From Autumnicola edwardsiae (GTDB lineage Bacteria > Bacteroidota > Bacteroidia > Flavobacteriales > Flavobacteriaceae), in the NCBI RefSeq assembly GCF_031846505.1, contig NZ_JAVRHP010000001.1, positions 1 through 64,000 on the forward strand: a stretch of 64,000 nucleotides of DNA. The letters are read 5' to 3'. Shown here piece after piece: positions 40,415 to 47,346 of the stretch (position 1 is its first letter; the number at the start of each line of letters is the position of its first letter). Position numbers and translations under genes: made by a program. The notes beneath the pieces were generated by a model. That model did not search any database. It was not told where the DNA came from and saw nothing but the letters and a program-made list of their open reading frames with translations.

Positions 40415-41145
40415 TACACTTCAACCTTATTAAAAAGACTTTTCATCTTCATATTTATTACCCCAAAAACAGCTTCAGAAATAATTGAGCCGCTCATTTT
40501 TGATGTGCCCTTGGTTCTATCTGTAAATATAACCGGCACTTCCACAATTTTATATTTTAACAGATAGGCTTTAAATTTCATTTCAATCTGAAACGCATAG
40601 CCTACAAACTGAATTTTATCCAAATTAATCTTCTCCAGCACTTCCCTTTTATAACAAACAAAACCGGCAGTGGTATCCTGAATATCCATTCCTGTTACAA
40701 AACGCACATATCGGGAAGCCAACCAGGACATAAGCACCCGGTTCATGGGCCAGTTAATAACATTTACGCCGGTTATGTACCTGGAACCAATTGCAACATC
40801 GGCACTGTCCCTTCTACAGGTATTATACAATCTTACAAGATCATTTGGATTATGGGAAAAATCTGCATCCATTTCAAAAATATAACTATAATCCCGGTCT
40901 AAGGCCCATTTAAATCCTAAAATATAGGCAGTACCAAGTCCCAACTTCCCTTCTCTTTCTTCCAGGAACAAAGATTCCTTAAACTCTGCCTGTAACGTGC
41001 GGACCCTCGTCGCGGTACCATCGGGAGAATTATCATCTACTACCAAAATATGAAATTTGCGCTGCTGCGAAAACACATTCCTAATAATGCGCTCAATATT
41101 TTCAATTTCATTGTAGGTGGGTATAATAATTATCCCATTTACCAT
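40414..41145 (-). CDS. Polyprenyl-phosphate mannosyltransferase-like GT2 (DPM1 type)
   Basis: A 243-residue GT2 enzyme like dolichol/polyprenol-phosphate mannose synthase. Motifs: IIPTYNEIENIERII, VVDDNSPDGTA, the donor-binding DADFSHNP, and IGSRYITG. It lacks C-terminal membrane helices, as in DPM1. It would make a lipid-linked sugar from GDP-mannose or a similar nucleotide sugar on the inner membrane. Such lipid sugars are the donors for GT-C enzymes, and the DUF2723 protein at 4460 is of that kind (inference). It is first in the operon; TACATTTG at 41162-41169 on the minus strand is a likely -7 element. Confidence 0.9.
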   Translation of the reverse strand: MVNGIIIIPTYNEIENIERIIRNVFSQQRKFHILVVDDNSPDGTATRVRTLQAEFKESLFLEEREGKLGLGTAYILGFKWALDRDYSYIFEMDADFSHNPNDLVRLYNTCRRDSADVAIGSRYITGVNVINWPMNRVLMSWLASRYVRFVTGMDIQDTTAGFVCYKREVLEKINLDKIQFVGYAFQIEMKFKAYLLKYKIVEVPVIFTDRTKGTSKMSGSIISEAVFGVINMKMKSLFNKVEV

Positions 41146-41226
41146 CCCGAAAAATTTTGAACAAATGTAGGCATTTTATACAATCGTTTCTTTGGATTTA
41201 CCGTCAAGTTTTCATTTCAATAATCA

Positions 41227-41234
41227 TACATTTG
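41227..41234 (+). promoter_or_regulatory. -7 element of the DUF4271-hemD operon
   Basis: TACATTTG matches TAnnTTTG, 16 bp before the TTG start of the DUF4271 gene. No well-spaced TTG box was seen. Confidence 0.4.
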
Positions 41235-41249
41235 TAAAAAAATTATCAC

Positions 41250-41918
41250 TTGCAGGCAATAGAAAGACAAGCAGGCACTATAGATTGGATCACGCTAATT
41301 CTACTAGGCTGTATTATACTGCTGGCGGTAATTAAGGTGATTTATCCACAGCGTTTTGGGGAGTTTATGTCACTGCTAACATCGGGCAAATTTATGATGT
41401 TTAAAGGAAAGGAGAATCATGCTTTTCATCCTTTTAACATTTTGATGCTCTTTGTAAATGTAGGTGGGGTTTCCCTTTTTTTGTTCATTTTACTGCACTT
41501 CTTCTTTAATATTACCGAAAATATTCCAGCTGTTATTGTTTACGTTCGTATTGCCACCGCCTATGCCAGCTTTGTACTTCTAAAAATGGGTATAGAAAAA
41601 ATTGTCGCTAACGTGTTTGGACTTGACGAGAAAGTTGACTATTACCTTTTCCGGAAGCTTGGTTATCGAAACTTTATTTCACTGTTTGTACTTTTGGCAG
41701 CCATTCTCCTCACCTATACCTTTACTCCCACAGGCCCAATACTCTACGCTATACTTAGCTTTATGATCGTAGGAAACATCTTAAGCCTGTTTGTTATTTA
41801 CAAACAAAATCAAAGCATAATTTCCATAAACTTGTTTTATTTTATTTTGTACCTTTGCGCTCTCGAAATTGCCCCTTATATTATTTTATACAAGCTATTT
41901 ATAAGCAATTGGGGATAA
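41250..41918 (+). CDS. DUF4271 membrane protein
   Basis: A 222-residue inner-membrane protein with about five or six hydrophobic segments, of family DUF4271. It begins with TTG (MQAIERQAGTIDWITLILL), the only plausible start in its context. The conserved segment is HPFNILMLFVNVGGVSLFLF and KLGYRNFISLFVLLAAI. Function is unknown. It is followed after 15 bp by hemD, an arrangement I recall as common in flavobacteria, and the two genes look co-transcribed. Whether this links it to haem synthesis is unclear. Confidence 0.85.
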   Translation: MQAIERQAGTIDWITLILLGCIILLAVIKVIYPQRFGEFMSLLTSGKFMMFKGKENHAFHPFNILMLFVNVGGVSLFLFILLHFFFNITENIPAVIVYVRIATAYASFVLLKMGIEKIVANVFGLDEKVDYYLFRKLGYRNFISLFVLLAAILLTYTFTPTGPILYAILSFMIVGNILSLFVIYKQNQSIISINLFYFILYLCALEIAPYIILYKLFISNWG

Positions 41919-41933
41919 ATAAAGTAAAGATAT

Positions 41934-42680
41934 ATGAAAGTGAAAACAATTTTGATTTCTCAGCCAGAACCAAAAGTCGAGAACTCTCCTTATTTTGAGC
42001 TGGAAGAAAAGCAACGAGTAAAAATTGATTTCATTCCCTTTATTCATGTTGAAGGGGTATCTTCTAAAGAAGTAAGACAACAAAAAGTTGACCTTACTGA
42101 ATATACTGCAATCATCCTTACCAGTAGAAATGCCGTTGATCATTTCTTTAGAATTGCTGAAGAAATGCGGTATAAAGTTCCCGACACTCTAAAATATTTT
42201 TGCCTAAGCGAAGCTGTGGCCTACTACCTGCAAAAATATGTGGTGTACAGAAAACGAAAAATTTACGTAGGAAAGAGGACCTTTGCAGAATTATCTCCGT
42301 TGATCAAAAAATATAAAAGTGAGAAGTTTTTACTTCCTTCTTCGGATATGCTGAAGCCGGATGTTCCAAAAACTTTGAACAAACTGGGAGTAACCTGGAA
42401 GAAAGCTGTTTTCTACAAAACCGTGGTAAGCGATCTTTCCCATTTAAGGGATGTCACCTATGATATCCTTGTTTTCTTCAGCCCTAGCGGAATTAAATCT
42501 TTATTTGAGAACTTTCCCGATTTTGAACAGAATGAAACGCGAATAGCAGTTTTTGGGAATACTACAATTAAAGCCGCAAAGGAACATGGGCTAACGGTAA
42601 ATATTAAAGCACCTACCGCAGAAACACCTTCGATGACGATGGCTTTAGAAAAATATATAGCTAAAATGAATAAAAAATAA
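41934..42680 (+). CDS. hemD: Uroporphyrinogen-III synthase
   Basis: A 248-residue cytosolic HemD-like protein that closes and inverts the last ring of the linear tetrapyrrole. The family has few invariant residues; here the two-domain pattern is clear: the first strand ILISQPEP, IILTSRNAVDHFF (substrate-site Ser/Arg/Asn), the linker LPSSDMLKPDVPK, and the end segment DILVFFSPSGIKSLF with AVFGNTTIKAAKEHGL and PTAETPSMTMALEKYI. It is the last gene of the DUF4271-hemD operon and is followed by a strong terminator. Confidence 0.9.
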   Translation: MKVKTILISQPEPKVENSPYFELEEKQRVKIDFIPFIHVEGVSSKEVRQQKVDLTEYTAIILTSRNAVDHFFRIAEEMRYKVPDTLKYFCLSEAVAYYLQKYVVYRKRKIYVGKRTFAELSPLIKKYKSEKFLLPSSDMLKPDVPKTLNKLGVTWKKAVFYKTVVSDLSHLRDVTYDILVFFSPSGIKSLFENFPDFEQNETRIAVFGNTTIKAAKEHGLTVNIKAPTAETPSMTMALEKYIAKMNKK

Positions 42681-42704
42681 GTTCTTTTAAAAAGAACAAA
42701 AGAC

Positions 42705-42739
42705 AAAATCCGGTATTTTAAAAAAAATACCGGATTTTT
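42705..42739 (+). terminator. Terminator after hemD
   Basis: AAAATCCGGTATTTT and AAAATACCGGATTTT stem with a TTTTTC tail. A smaller GTTCTTTT/AAAAGAAC hairpin (42681-42697) precedes it. Confidence 0.88.
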
Positions 42740-42793
42740 CATTTCATGTATCCCAGCAACTCTTGTAACACGGGAATTAAAGATTAAACAAGG

Positions 42794-42817
42794 GATCGAA
42801 AATTGCCATTTTCGATC
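42794..42817. repeat. Dispersed palindrome, family A
   Basis: GATCGAAAAT-TGCC-ATTTTCGATC: perfect 10-bp arms around 4 bases; one of the best family A copies, between hemD and the DUF423 gene. Confidence 0.7.
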
Positions 42818-42847
42818 TTCTGTTTTGGGATAAGCATTCAGATCTTT

Positions 42848-43237
42848 CTACTCCTTCTTTAACTTAAAAACGCTTACCAATATCAAAATCCATCCAATTA
42901 TTAAAAGGCTGCCCCCAAAGGGCGTGACCAAAGCTATACTCTTAAAATCAAGATCTGTAAGGTTATTTGTAGCAAGCAGATAAATAGAGCCTGAAAAGAA
43001 AATTATCCCGAAAACAAAAAGATAAAAAATTACATCCCGCAATTTTGGCGCAAGGAAATTCGTTGAGCCCAAAAGAAGCAAAAGAAGCGAATGGTACATC
43101 TGATACTTCACAGCCGTTTCAAAAGATTTTATAGATGCATCAGTCAATAACGGCTGCAACCCATGAGTAGCAAAGGCTCCTATTATTACTCCAAGCAAAC
43201 CAAAACACGTTCCTGCGATCAAGAATTTTTTATCCAT
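42848..43237 (-). CDS. DUF423 membrane protein
   Basis: A 129-residue inner-membrane protein of four helices (DUF423/YgdD family). The signature GVIIGAFATHGLQ near the N-terminus and YQMYHSLLLLLLG are present. ATG 43237 (MDKKFLIAG) is preferred to the longer frame. Function is not established. It is monocistronic. The gap 43238-43520 holds only the -7 element of the next gene. Confidence 0.9.
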   Translation of the reverse strand: MDKKFLIAGTCFGLLGVIIGAFATHGLQPLLTDASIKSFETAVKYQMYHSLLLLLLGSTNFLAPKLRDVIFYLFVFGIIFFSGSIYLLATNNLTDLDFKSIALVTPFGGSLLIIGWILILVSVFKLKKE

Positions 43238-43437
43238 AATTAAATAATTAGTAATCCTTTTTATGCACCACAAAATATATCAACAAGGCGCAAGTTATAT
43301 AAGTCACAGAAAAAACATTAATTAAAAATAATTTCTGCAGGTAATTTACAGTTTAAATTTTAAAGAAGCCACGGGTCAAATACTCCCCCACAACCTGGCG
43401 CCAAATTATAGAATTAAATTAAGAACAACATATTCAT

Positions 43438-43445
43438 TAAATTTG
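43438..43445 (+). promoter_or_regulatory. -7 element of the Lrp-family gene
   Basis: TAAATTTG, a match to TAnnTTTG, 76 bp before the ATG; no well-spaced TTG box. Confidence 0.35.
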
Positions 43446-43520
43446 AATAGGAAACTTTAGGTTTAGCTAACATTTTAGCAGAAATTTTTTATTTTAGATT
43501 AATAACCAAAAGCTATTACT

Positions 43521-43991
43521 ATGAAAATTATTGACCAGGATGTTGTTATAGATGGTATAGATAAAACCATTCTTAACGCGCTAATGCAAGATGCTAAAAA
43601 ACCAATTCTGGAAATTGCCCGTGGTATAGGGATTACAGGGGCTGCTGTGCATCAAAGGCTTCGAAAACTTGAAAAATCAGGACTAATAGAAGGTTCAAAG
43701 CTAATGATAGATCCCCGCATCCTGGGTTATAAAACCATGGCGTTTGTTGGTGTTTATCTGGACAAAGCAGTCAGTAACCCCAAGGCGGTAAATCAGCTAC
43801 GGGAGATCACCGAAGTTATAGAATGTCACTACACCACAGGAAACTGGTCCATTTTTCTCAAAATACTTTGTAAAGACAACGAGCATTTAATGCAGGTGCT
43901 CAACAAAAATATTCAGGGAATCGAGGGAGTTTCAAGGACAGAAACTTTTATTTCGCTCAATCAACAAATCAACCGACAGATTAAAATTTAA
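43521..43991 (+). CDS. Lrp/AsnC-family transcriptional regulator
   Basis: A 156-residue regulator. The N-terminal winged helix is DGIDKTILNALMQDAKKPILEI followed by GITGAAVHQRLRKLEKSGLI (recognition helix), and the C-terminal RAM/ACT domain begins VGVYLDKAV and has ECHYTTGNWSIFLKIL and GVSRTETFISL. Such proteins respond to amino acids or small metabolites. It begins with a short N-terminal extension (MKIIDQDVVI). It is immediately upstream of an uncharacterised 104-residue gene with its own promoter, and near ferritin; the regulated genes are unknown. Confidence 0.93.
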   Translation: MKIIDQDVVIDGIDKTILNALMQDAKKPILEIARGIGITGAAVHQRLRKLEKSGLIEGSKLMIDPRILGYKTMAFVGVYLDKAVSNPKAVNQLREITEVIECHYTTGNWSIFLKILCKDNEHLMQVLNKNIQGIEGVSRTETFISLNQQINRQIKI

Positions 43992-43994
43992 TAT

Positions 43995-44025
43995 TTGTAT
44001 TTATTCTAAATAAGAATTAGATTTG
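43995..44025 (+). promoter_or_regulatory. Promoter of the 104-residue gene
   Basis: TTG at 43995-43997, a 20-bp spacer and TAGATTTG at 44018-44025, 9 bp before the ATG. Confidence 0.6.
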
Positions 44026-44033
44026 GCGTTGAA

Positions 44034-44348
44034 ATGAAATTATTATTCCAGTCCCGATATTTTTCTTCCTACCAATGTGACAAAGGCCGTTGTTTTTATG
44101 TGGACTTTAATCACAAAACGGTAAAATTCAGCTTTTGCCAACTCCTGGCATTGCGACAGCAGGTAAAAAATATTAATCCTGAAAGTCACTTTAACGGCGA
44201 GAACAAAAACGGCATCGAAATTTTAATGCTTTGCAACCGGGAACATGTTTTCATCCTCGATACATTAGAAATACTTGATCTACAAGAGCTTGTTAATGCA
44301 ACCTTTGGAGTCCTGGAGCTTAATTCACTTTTAAGTACCCCGGTTTAA
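44034..44348 (+). CDS. Uncharacterised 104-residue protein
   Basis: A small soluble protein with no family I can name with certainty. It starts with a Cys-containing N-terminus (YQCDKGRCFYVDFNHKTVKFSF), which could be a C-x4-C site, then CQLLALRQQVKNI and ILMLCNREHVFILDTLEILDLQEL. The alternating hydrophobic pattern and aromatic motif suggest a compact alpha/beta domain. It has its own full promoter and lies between the Lrp gene and ferritin. Codon use is like the neighbours. The gene is well supported; the function is unknown. Confidence 0.7.
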   Translation: MKLLFQSRYFSSYQCDKGRCFYVDFNHKTVKFSFCQLLALRQQVKNINPESHFNGENKNGIEILMLCNREHVFILDTLEILDLQELVNATFGVLELNSLLSTPV

Positions 44349-44445
44349 GCTATATATCTCCTGGATTTAGACTACTTCTAAATTCACCATCTTCTTAGCA
44401 CATCTGCTTCTTTTTGCGTAATTTTAAACAAAGAGAAAAGAGAAT

Positions 44446-44967
44446 ATGAAAGATCTGGTAAGACAAAAATTAAGTATCCATGTAGAAATCATGGATCTTC
44501 TAAATAAACAAATAGAAAAAGAAGCACATTCTTCTTCTGCATACCTGGCCATGGCATCTTGGTGCGATCACAACGGCCTGTCCTACAGCGCGAAATTTTT
44601 CTACGAACAATCTTCTGAAGAGCGCGAACACATGCTGAAGATTTTCAGGTTTATTAATAATAACGGAGGTACTGCGTATTCTCCTGAAGTTAACAATATA
44701 GAGCACGATTTTAATTCCCTGCAGGAAATCTTTGAAGTTGCACTGGACCAGGAAATCACAATAACTAAATCTATTCACAATATTGTTTACAAATGTCGTA
44801 AAGTGCAGGATCTTAATACGGAAAATTTCCTACAGTGGTTCGTTAATGAACAGACAGAAGAAGAACAAACAATGCGAAAAGCCCTTGAGCTGTTTGACCT
44901 AATGGGAACTGAAGGCCTGGCTTTAAAATTTATAGACGAAAGAATTCCGCAGATCCGCGAGTATTAA
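44446..44967 (+). CDS. ftnA: Ferritin (non-haem, FtnA type)
   Basis: A 173-residue ferritin subunit. It forms a 24-mer that oxidises Fe(II) and stores it as mineral. The diiron centre is present: first-helix Glu in KEAHSSSAYLAM, the Glu and His of SSEEREHMLK, the Glu of LDQEITIT and the Glu/Gln of FVNEQTEEEQTM. The haem-binding Met of bacterioferritin is absent, and the C-terminal helix carries the short E-helix region. It has its own terminator. The Lrp regulator is two genes upstream; control by it is not shown. Confidence 0.95.
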   Translation: MKDLVRQKLSIHVEIMDLLNKQIEKEAHSSSAYLAMASWCDHNGLSYSAKFFYEQSSEEREHMLKIFRFINNNGGTAYSPEVNNIEHDFNSLQEIFEVALDQEITITKSIHNIVYKCRKVQDLNTENFLQWFVNEQTEEEQTMRKALELFDLMGTEGLALKFIDERIPQIREY

Positions 44968-44995
44968 ACAAATTTAAAAGATTAAAATAAATAAT

Positions 44996-45024
44996 AAAGG
45001 CTGCCCAAAAAGCAGCCTTTATTA
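44996..45024. terminator. Bidirectional terminator between ferritin and the metallopeptidase gene
   Basis: AAAGGCTGC and GCAGCCTTT stem with loop CCAAAAA, A/T-rich on both sides. Confidence 0.82.
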
Positions 45025-45046
45025 TTTTATACTTATTTCAGATTTC

Positions 45047-45733
45047 TTAATCTCTTCCCATATAAATACTCAGGAAATAAAGAAGGGTAGCCAGGGAACC
45101 AACTGCGGCAACTACATAGGTTCTTGCAGCCCATTTAAGCGAATCTTCTGCGGCATCGTGTTCCTGAGGGCTCAACATATTTTCGTTCTCCAGCCACACA
45201 AGTGCGCGCTTACTTGCATCATATTCTACCGGTAAAGTAATAAAGCTAAACAGCGTTCCCATACCAAACATGATAATCCCTATAAGTAAAATGGTACTTC
45301 CCATTGCAGTGGTAGCCATAAGCATAAGTCCACCAAAGATTACCCATTGCGAAAATCTTGAAGCCACACTCACCACCGGCACTAACTGGCTTCTCATCTT
45401 TAGCCAGCTATACGCTTTGGCATGTTGCACCGCATGGCCGCATTCGTGAGCCGCAACTGCAGCGGCTGCAGCGTTACGCTGGGTATAAACGCCTTCACTA
45501 AGGTTTATGGTTTTCTTGCTTGGGTTGTAATGATCTGTCAACATTCCCGGTGTAGAAATAACTTCTACATCATAAATACCATTATCATGTAACATCCTTT
45601 CGGCAATTTCCTTCCCGCTCATCCCGTTTTGTAGATGAACCTTAGAATATTTTTTGAATTTACTCTTCAATTTATTGCTCACGTACATGCTCACAATAAA
45701 TATTAAACCAGCAATTATATAGTATCCAAACAT
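45047..45733 (-). CDS. Zinc metallopeptidase, YugP type
   Basis: A 228-residue membrane-bound metallopeptidase of the YugP/DUF2268-like zinc protease group. The N-terminal helix (MFGYYIIAGLIFIVSMYVS) is the signal anchor, then LTDHYNPSKKTINLSEGVY and the zinc motif AHECGHAVQHAKAYSWLKM (HExxH with the Glu as general base), and further membrane segments (about 125-190). ATG 45733 is preferred to the longer frame. Substrate is unknown; related proteins are thought to handle membrane proteins. It is monocistronic and convergent with ferritin. Confidence 0.85.
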   Translation of the reverse strand: MFGYYIIAGLIFIVSMYVSNKLKSKFKKYSKVHLQNGMSGKEIAERMLHDNGIYDVEVISTPGMLTDHYNPSKKTINLSEGVYTQRNAAAAAVAAHECGHAVQHAKAYSWLKMRSQLVPVVSVASRFSQWVIFGGLMLMATTAMGSTILLIGIIMFGMGTLFSFITLPVEYDASKRALVWLENENMLSPQEHDAAEDSLKWAARTYVVAAVGSLATLLYFLSIYMGRD

Positions 45734-45899
45734 CGTTTTATAATTTTTTAATCTAATCAAAGATAGCAAAAACCCGGCCAATCCTACAGCAGCAGCATTC
45801 CTGCCATTTTTATTTACACAGATTCCCGGATTTTGAAAAATTTTTCTTCAGGAACAAGATTCCTTTTATATATGTTATTTCTCAAAGTAAGATATTATC

Positions 45900-45907
45900 T
45901 ATATTTG
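45900..45907 (+). promoter_or_regulatory. -7 element of pyrH-frr
   Basis: TATATTTG, 25 bp before the pyrH ATG; no TTG at the ideal distance. Confidence 0.5.
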
Positions 45908-45931
45908 CACGAATAATTTATATCTTTCACT

Positions 45932-46639
45932 ATGCAATACACTAGAATACTTCTAAAATTATCGGGAGAAGCTTTAATGGGAGAACGCCAATATGGCATA
46001 GATCCTAAAAGGCTGGCAGAATATGCCGAAGAAATTAAATCGGTGACCGAGAAAGGTATAGAAGTAGCAATTGTAATTGGTGGAGGGAATATTTTTAGAG
46101 GAGTTGCCGGCGCCAGCAAAGGGATGGACCGGGTACAGGGCGACCATATGGGAATGCTTGCCACTGTAATTAACGGTCTTGCATTGCAAAGCGCTCTGGA
46201 AGATGCAGGTGTCCAGACGAGGCTACAATCTGCAATTAAGATTAATGAAGTGGCCGAGCCTTTTATCCGGAGAAAAGCAATTCGCCATCTTGAAAAAGGA
46301 AGAGTGGTGATCTTTGGCGGAGGAACCGGAAATCCTTATTTCACTACAGATTCTGCCGCAGTTTTAAGAGCCATAGAGATCCATGCAGATATTATTCTGA
46401 AGGGCACAAGGGTAGACGGAATTTATTCTGCAGATCCTGAAAAAGACAAAAAAGCGACCAAATTTGATTTTATTTCCTTTGAAGATGTCATCAAAAAAGG
46501 ACTAAAAGTAATGGACACAACTGCTTTTACTCTTAGTCACGAGAACGAACTGCCAATAATTGTATTTGATATGAACACTCCCGGAAACCTTATAAAAGTG
46601 GCTACGGGCGAAAAAATAGGCACAATAGTTAATTTATAA
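45932..46639 (+). CDS. pyrH: Uridylate kinase (UMP kinase)
   Basis: A 235-residue hexameric UMP kinase that makes UDP. The phosphate loop is LLKLSGEALMG, with VIGGGNIFRG, the FGGGTGNPYFTTDSAAVLRA motif and the end GIYSADPEKDKKA. It is the first gene of the widespread pyrH-frr pair, 28 bp apart. Confidence 0.97.
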   Translation: MQYTRILLKLSGEALMGERQYGIDPKRLAEYAEEIKSVTEKGIEVAIVIGGGNIFRGVAGASKGMDRVQGDHMGMLATVINGLALQSALEDAGVQTRLQSAIKINEVAEPFIRRKAIRHLEKGRVVIFGGGTGNPYFTTDSAAVLRAIEIHADIILKGTRVDGIYSADPEKDKKATKFDFISFEDVIKKGLKVMDTTAFTLSHENELPIIVFDMNTPGNLIKVATGEKIGTIVNL

Positions 46640-46667
46640 TTTACCTGAAAGATAAAAGTTTACTAAA

Positions 46668-47222
46668 ATGGAAGACGAAGTTGATTTTATTATAGACAGC
46701 ACTAAAGAAGGGATGCATAAAGCCATTGAGCACCTAAAAAAGCAATTGCTCAATATACGCGCAGGTAAAGCAAATCCCGCCATGTTGGGAAGCGTTCTTG
46801 TAGAATATTATGGTGCAAAAACCCCTCTCAACCAGGTAGCAAATGTCTCTACACCAGATGCGCGTACCATTTCTGTCCAGCCTTTTGAAAAAAAACTTAT
46901 TCCTGAAATTGAAAAAGGCATCATGCAGGCCAATCTTGGTTTTAACCCTATGAACAATGGCGAAAGTGTAATTATAAATGTTCCGCCTTTAACAGAGGAA
47001 CGTCGTACACAGCTTGTAAAACAGGCCAAAGCCGAAGCAGAAGACGCTAAAATTGGAGTAAGAAACGACAGGAAGTCTGCTAACAACGACCTTAAAAAAC
47101 TGGATATTTCTGAAGATTTACTGAAAAGCGCTGAAGCAGATGTGCAAACCTTAACAGATGAGCACATCGAGAAAATTGATCAAATTTTAGTAGCAAAAGA
47201 AAAAGAGATCATGACGATATAA
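46668..47222 (+). CDS. frr: Ribosome recycling factor
   Basis: A 184-residue RRF, which with EF-G splits the post-termination ribosome. It has the long three-helix stem, with LLNIRAGKANPAMLGSVLVEYYG near the N-terminus, TPLNQVANVSTPDARTISV, and the typical PPLTEERRTQLVKQAK and RNDRKSANNDLKK segments. Normal length and in the pyrH operon. It is followed by a family A repeat and no clear terminator. Confidence 0.97.
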   Translation: MEDEVDFIIDSTKEGMHKAIEHLKKQLLNIRAGKANPAMLGSVLVEYYGAKTPLNQVANVSTPDARTISVQPFEKKLIPEIEKGIMQANLGFNPMNNGESVIINVPPLTEERRTQLVKQAKAEAEDAKIGVRNDRKSANNDLKKLDISEDLLKSAEADVQTLTDEHIEKIDQILVAKEKEIMTI

Positions 47223-47241
47223 CGATCATTATTCTGTTTGT

Positions 47242-47260
47242 CGAAAATTGCTAAATTTTG
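47242..47260. repeat. Dispersed palindrome, family A (imperfect)
   Basis: CGAAAATTGCTAAATTTTG, in the 124-bp gap after frr. Confidence 0.45.
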
Positions 47261-47346
47261 CATGCCCCACGGGAAGCTTAATTTGGCAATTTTTTATTTT
47301 AGTGCCTACTGAAGATTTATAGTATCTTCAGAAAAAAATCTACTGT

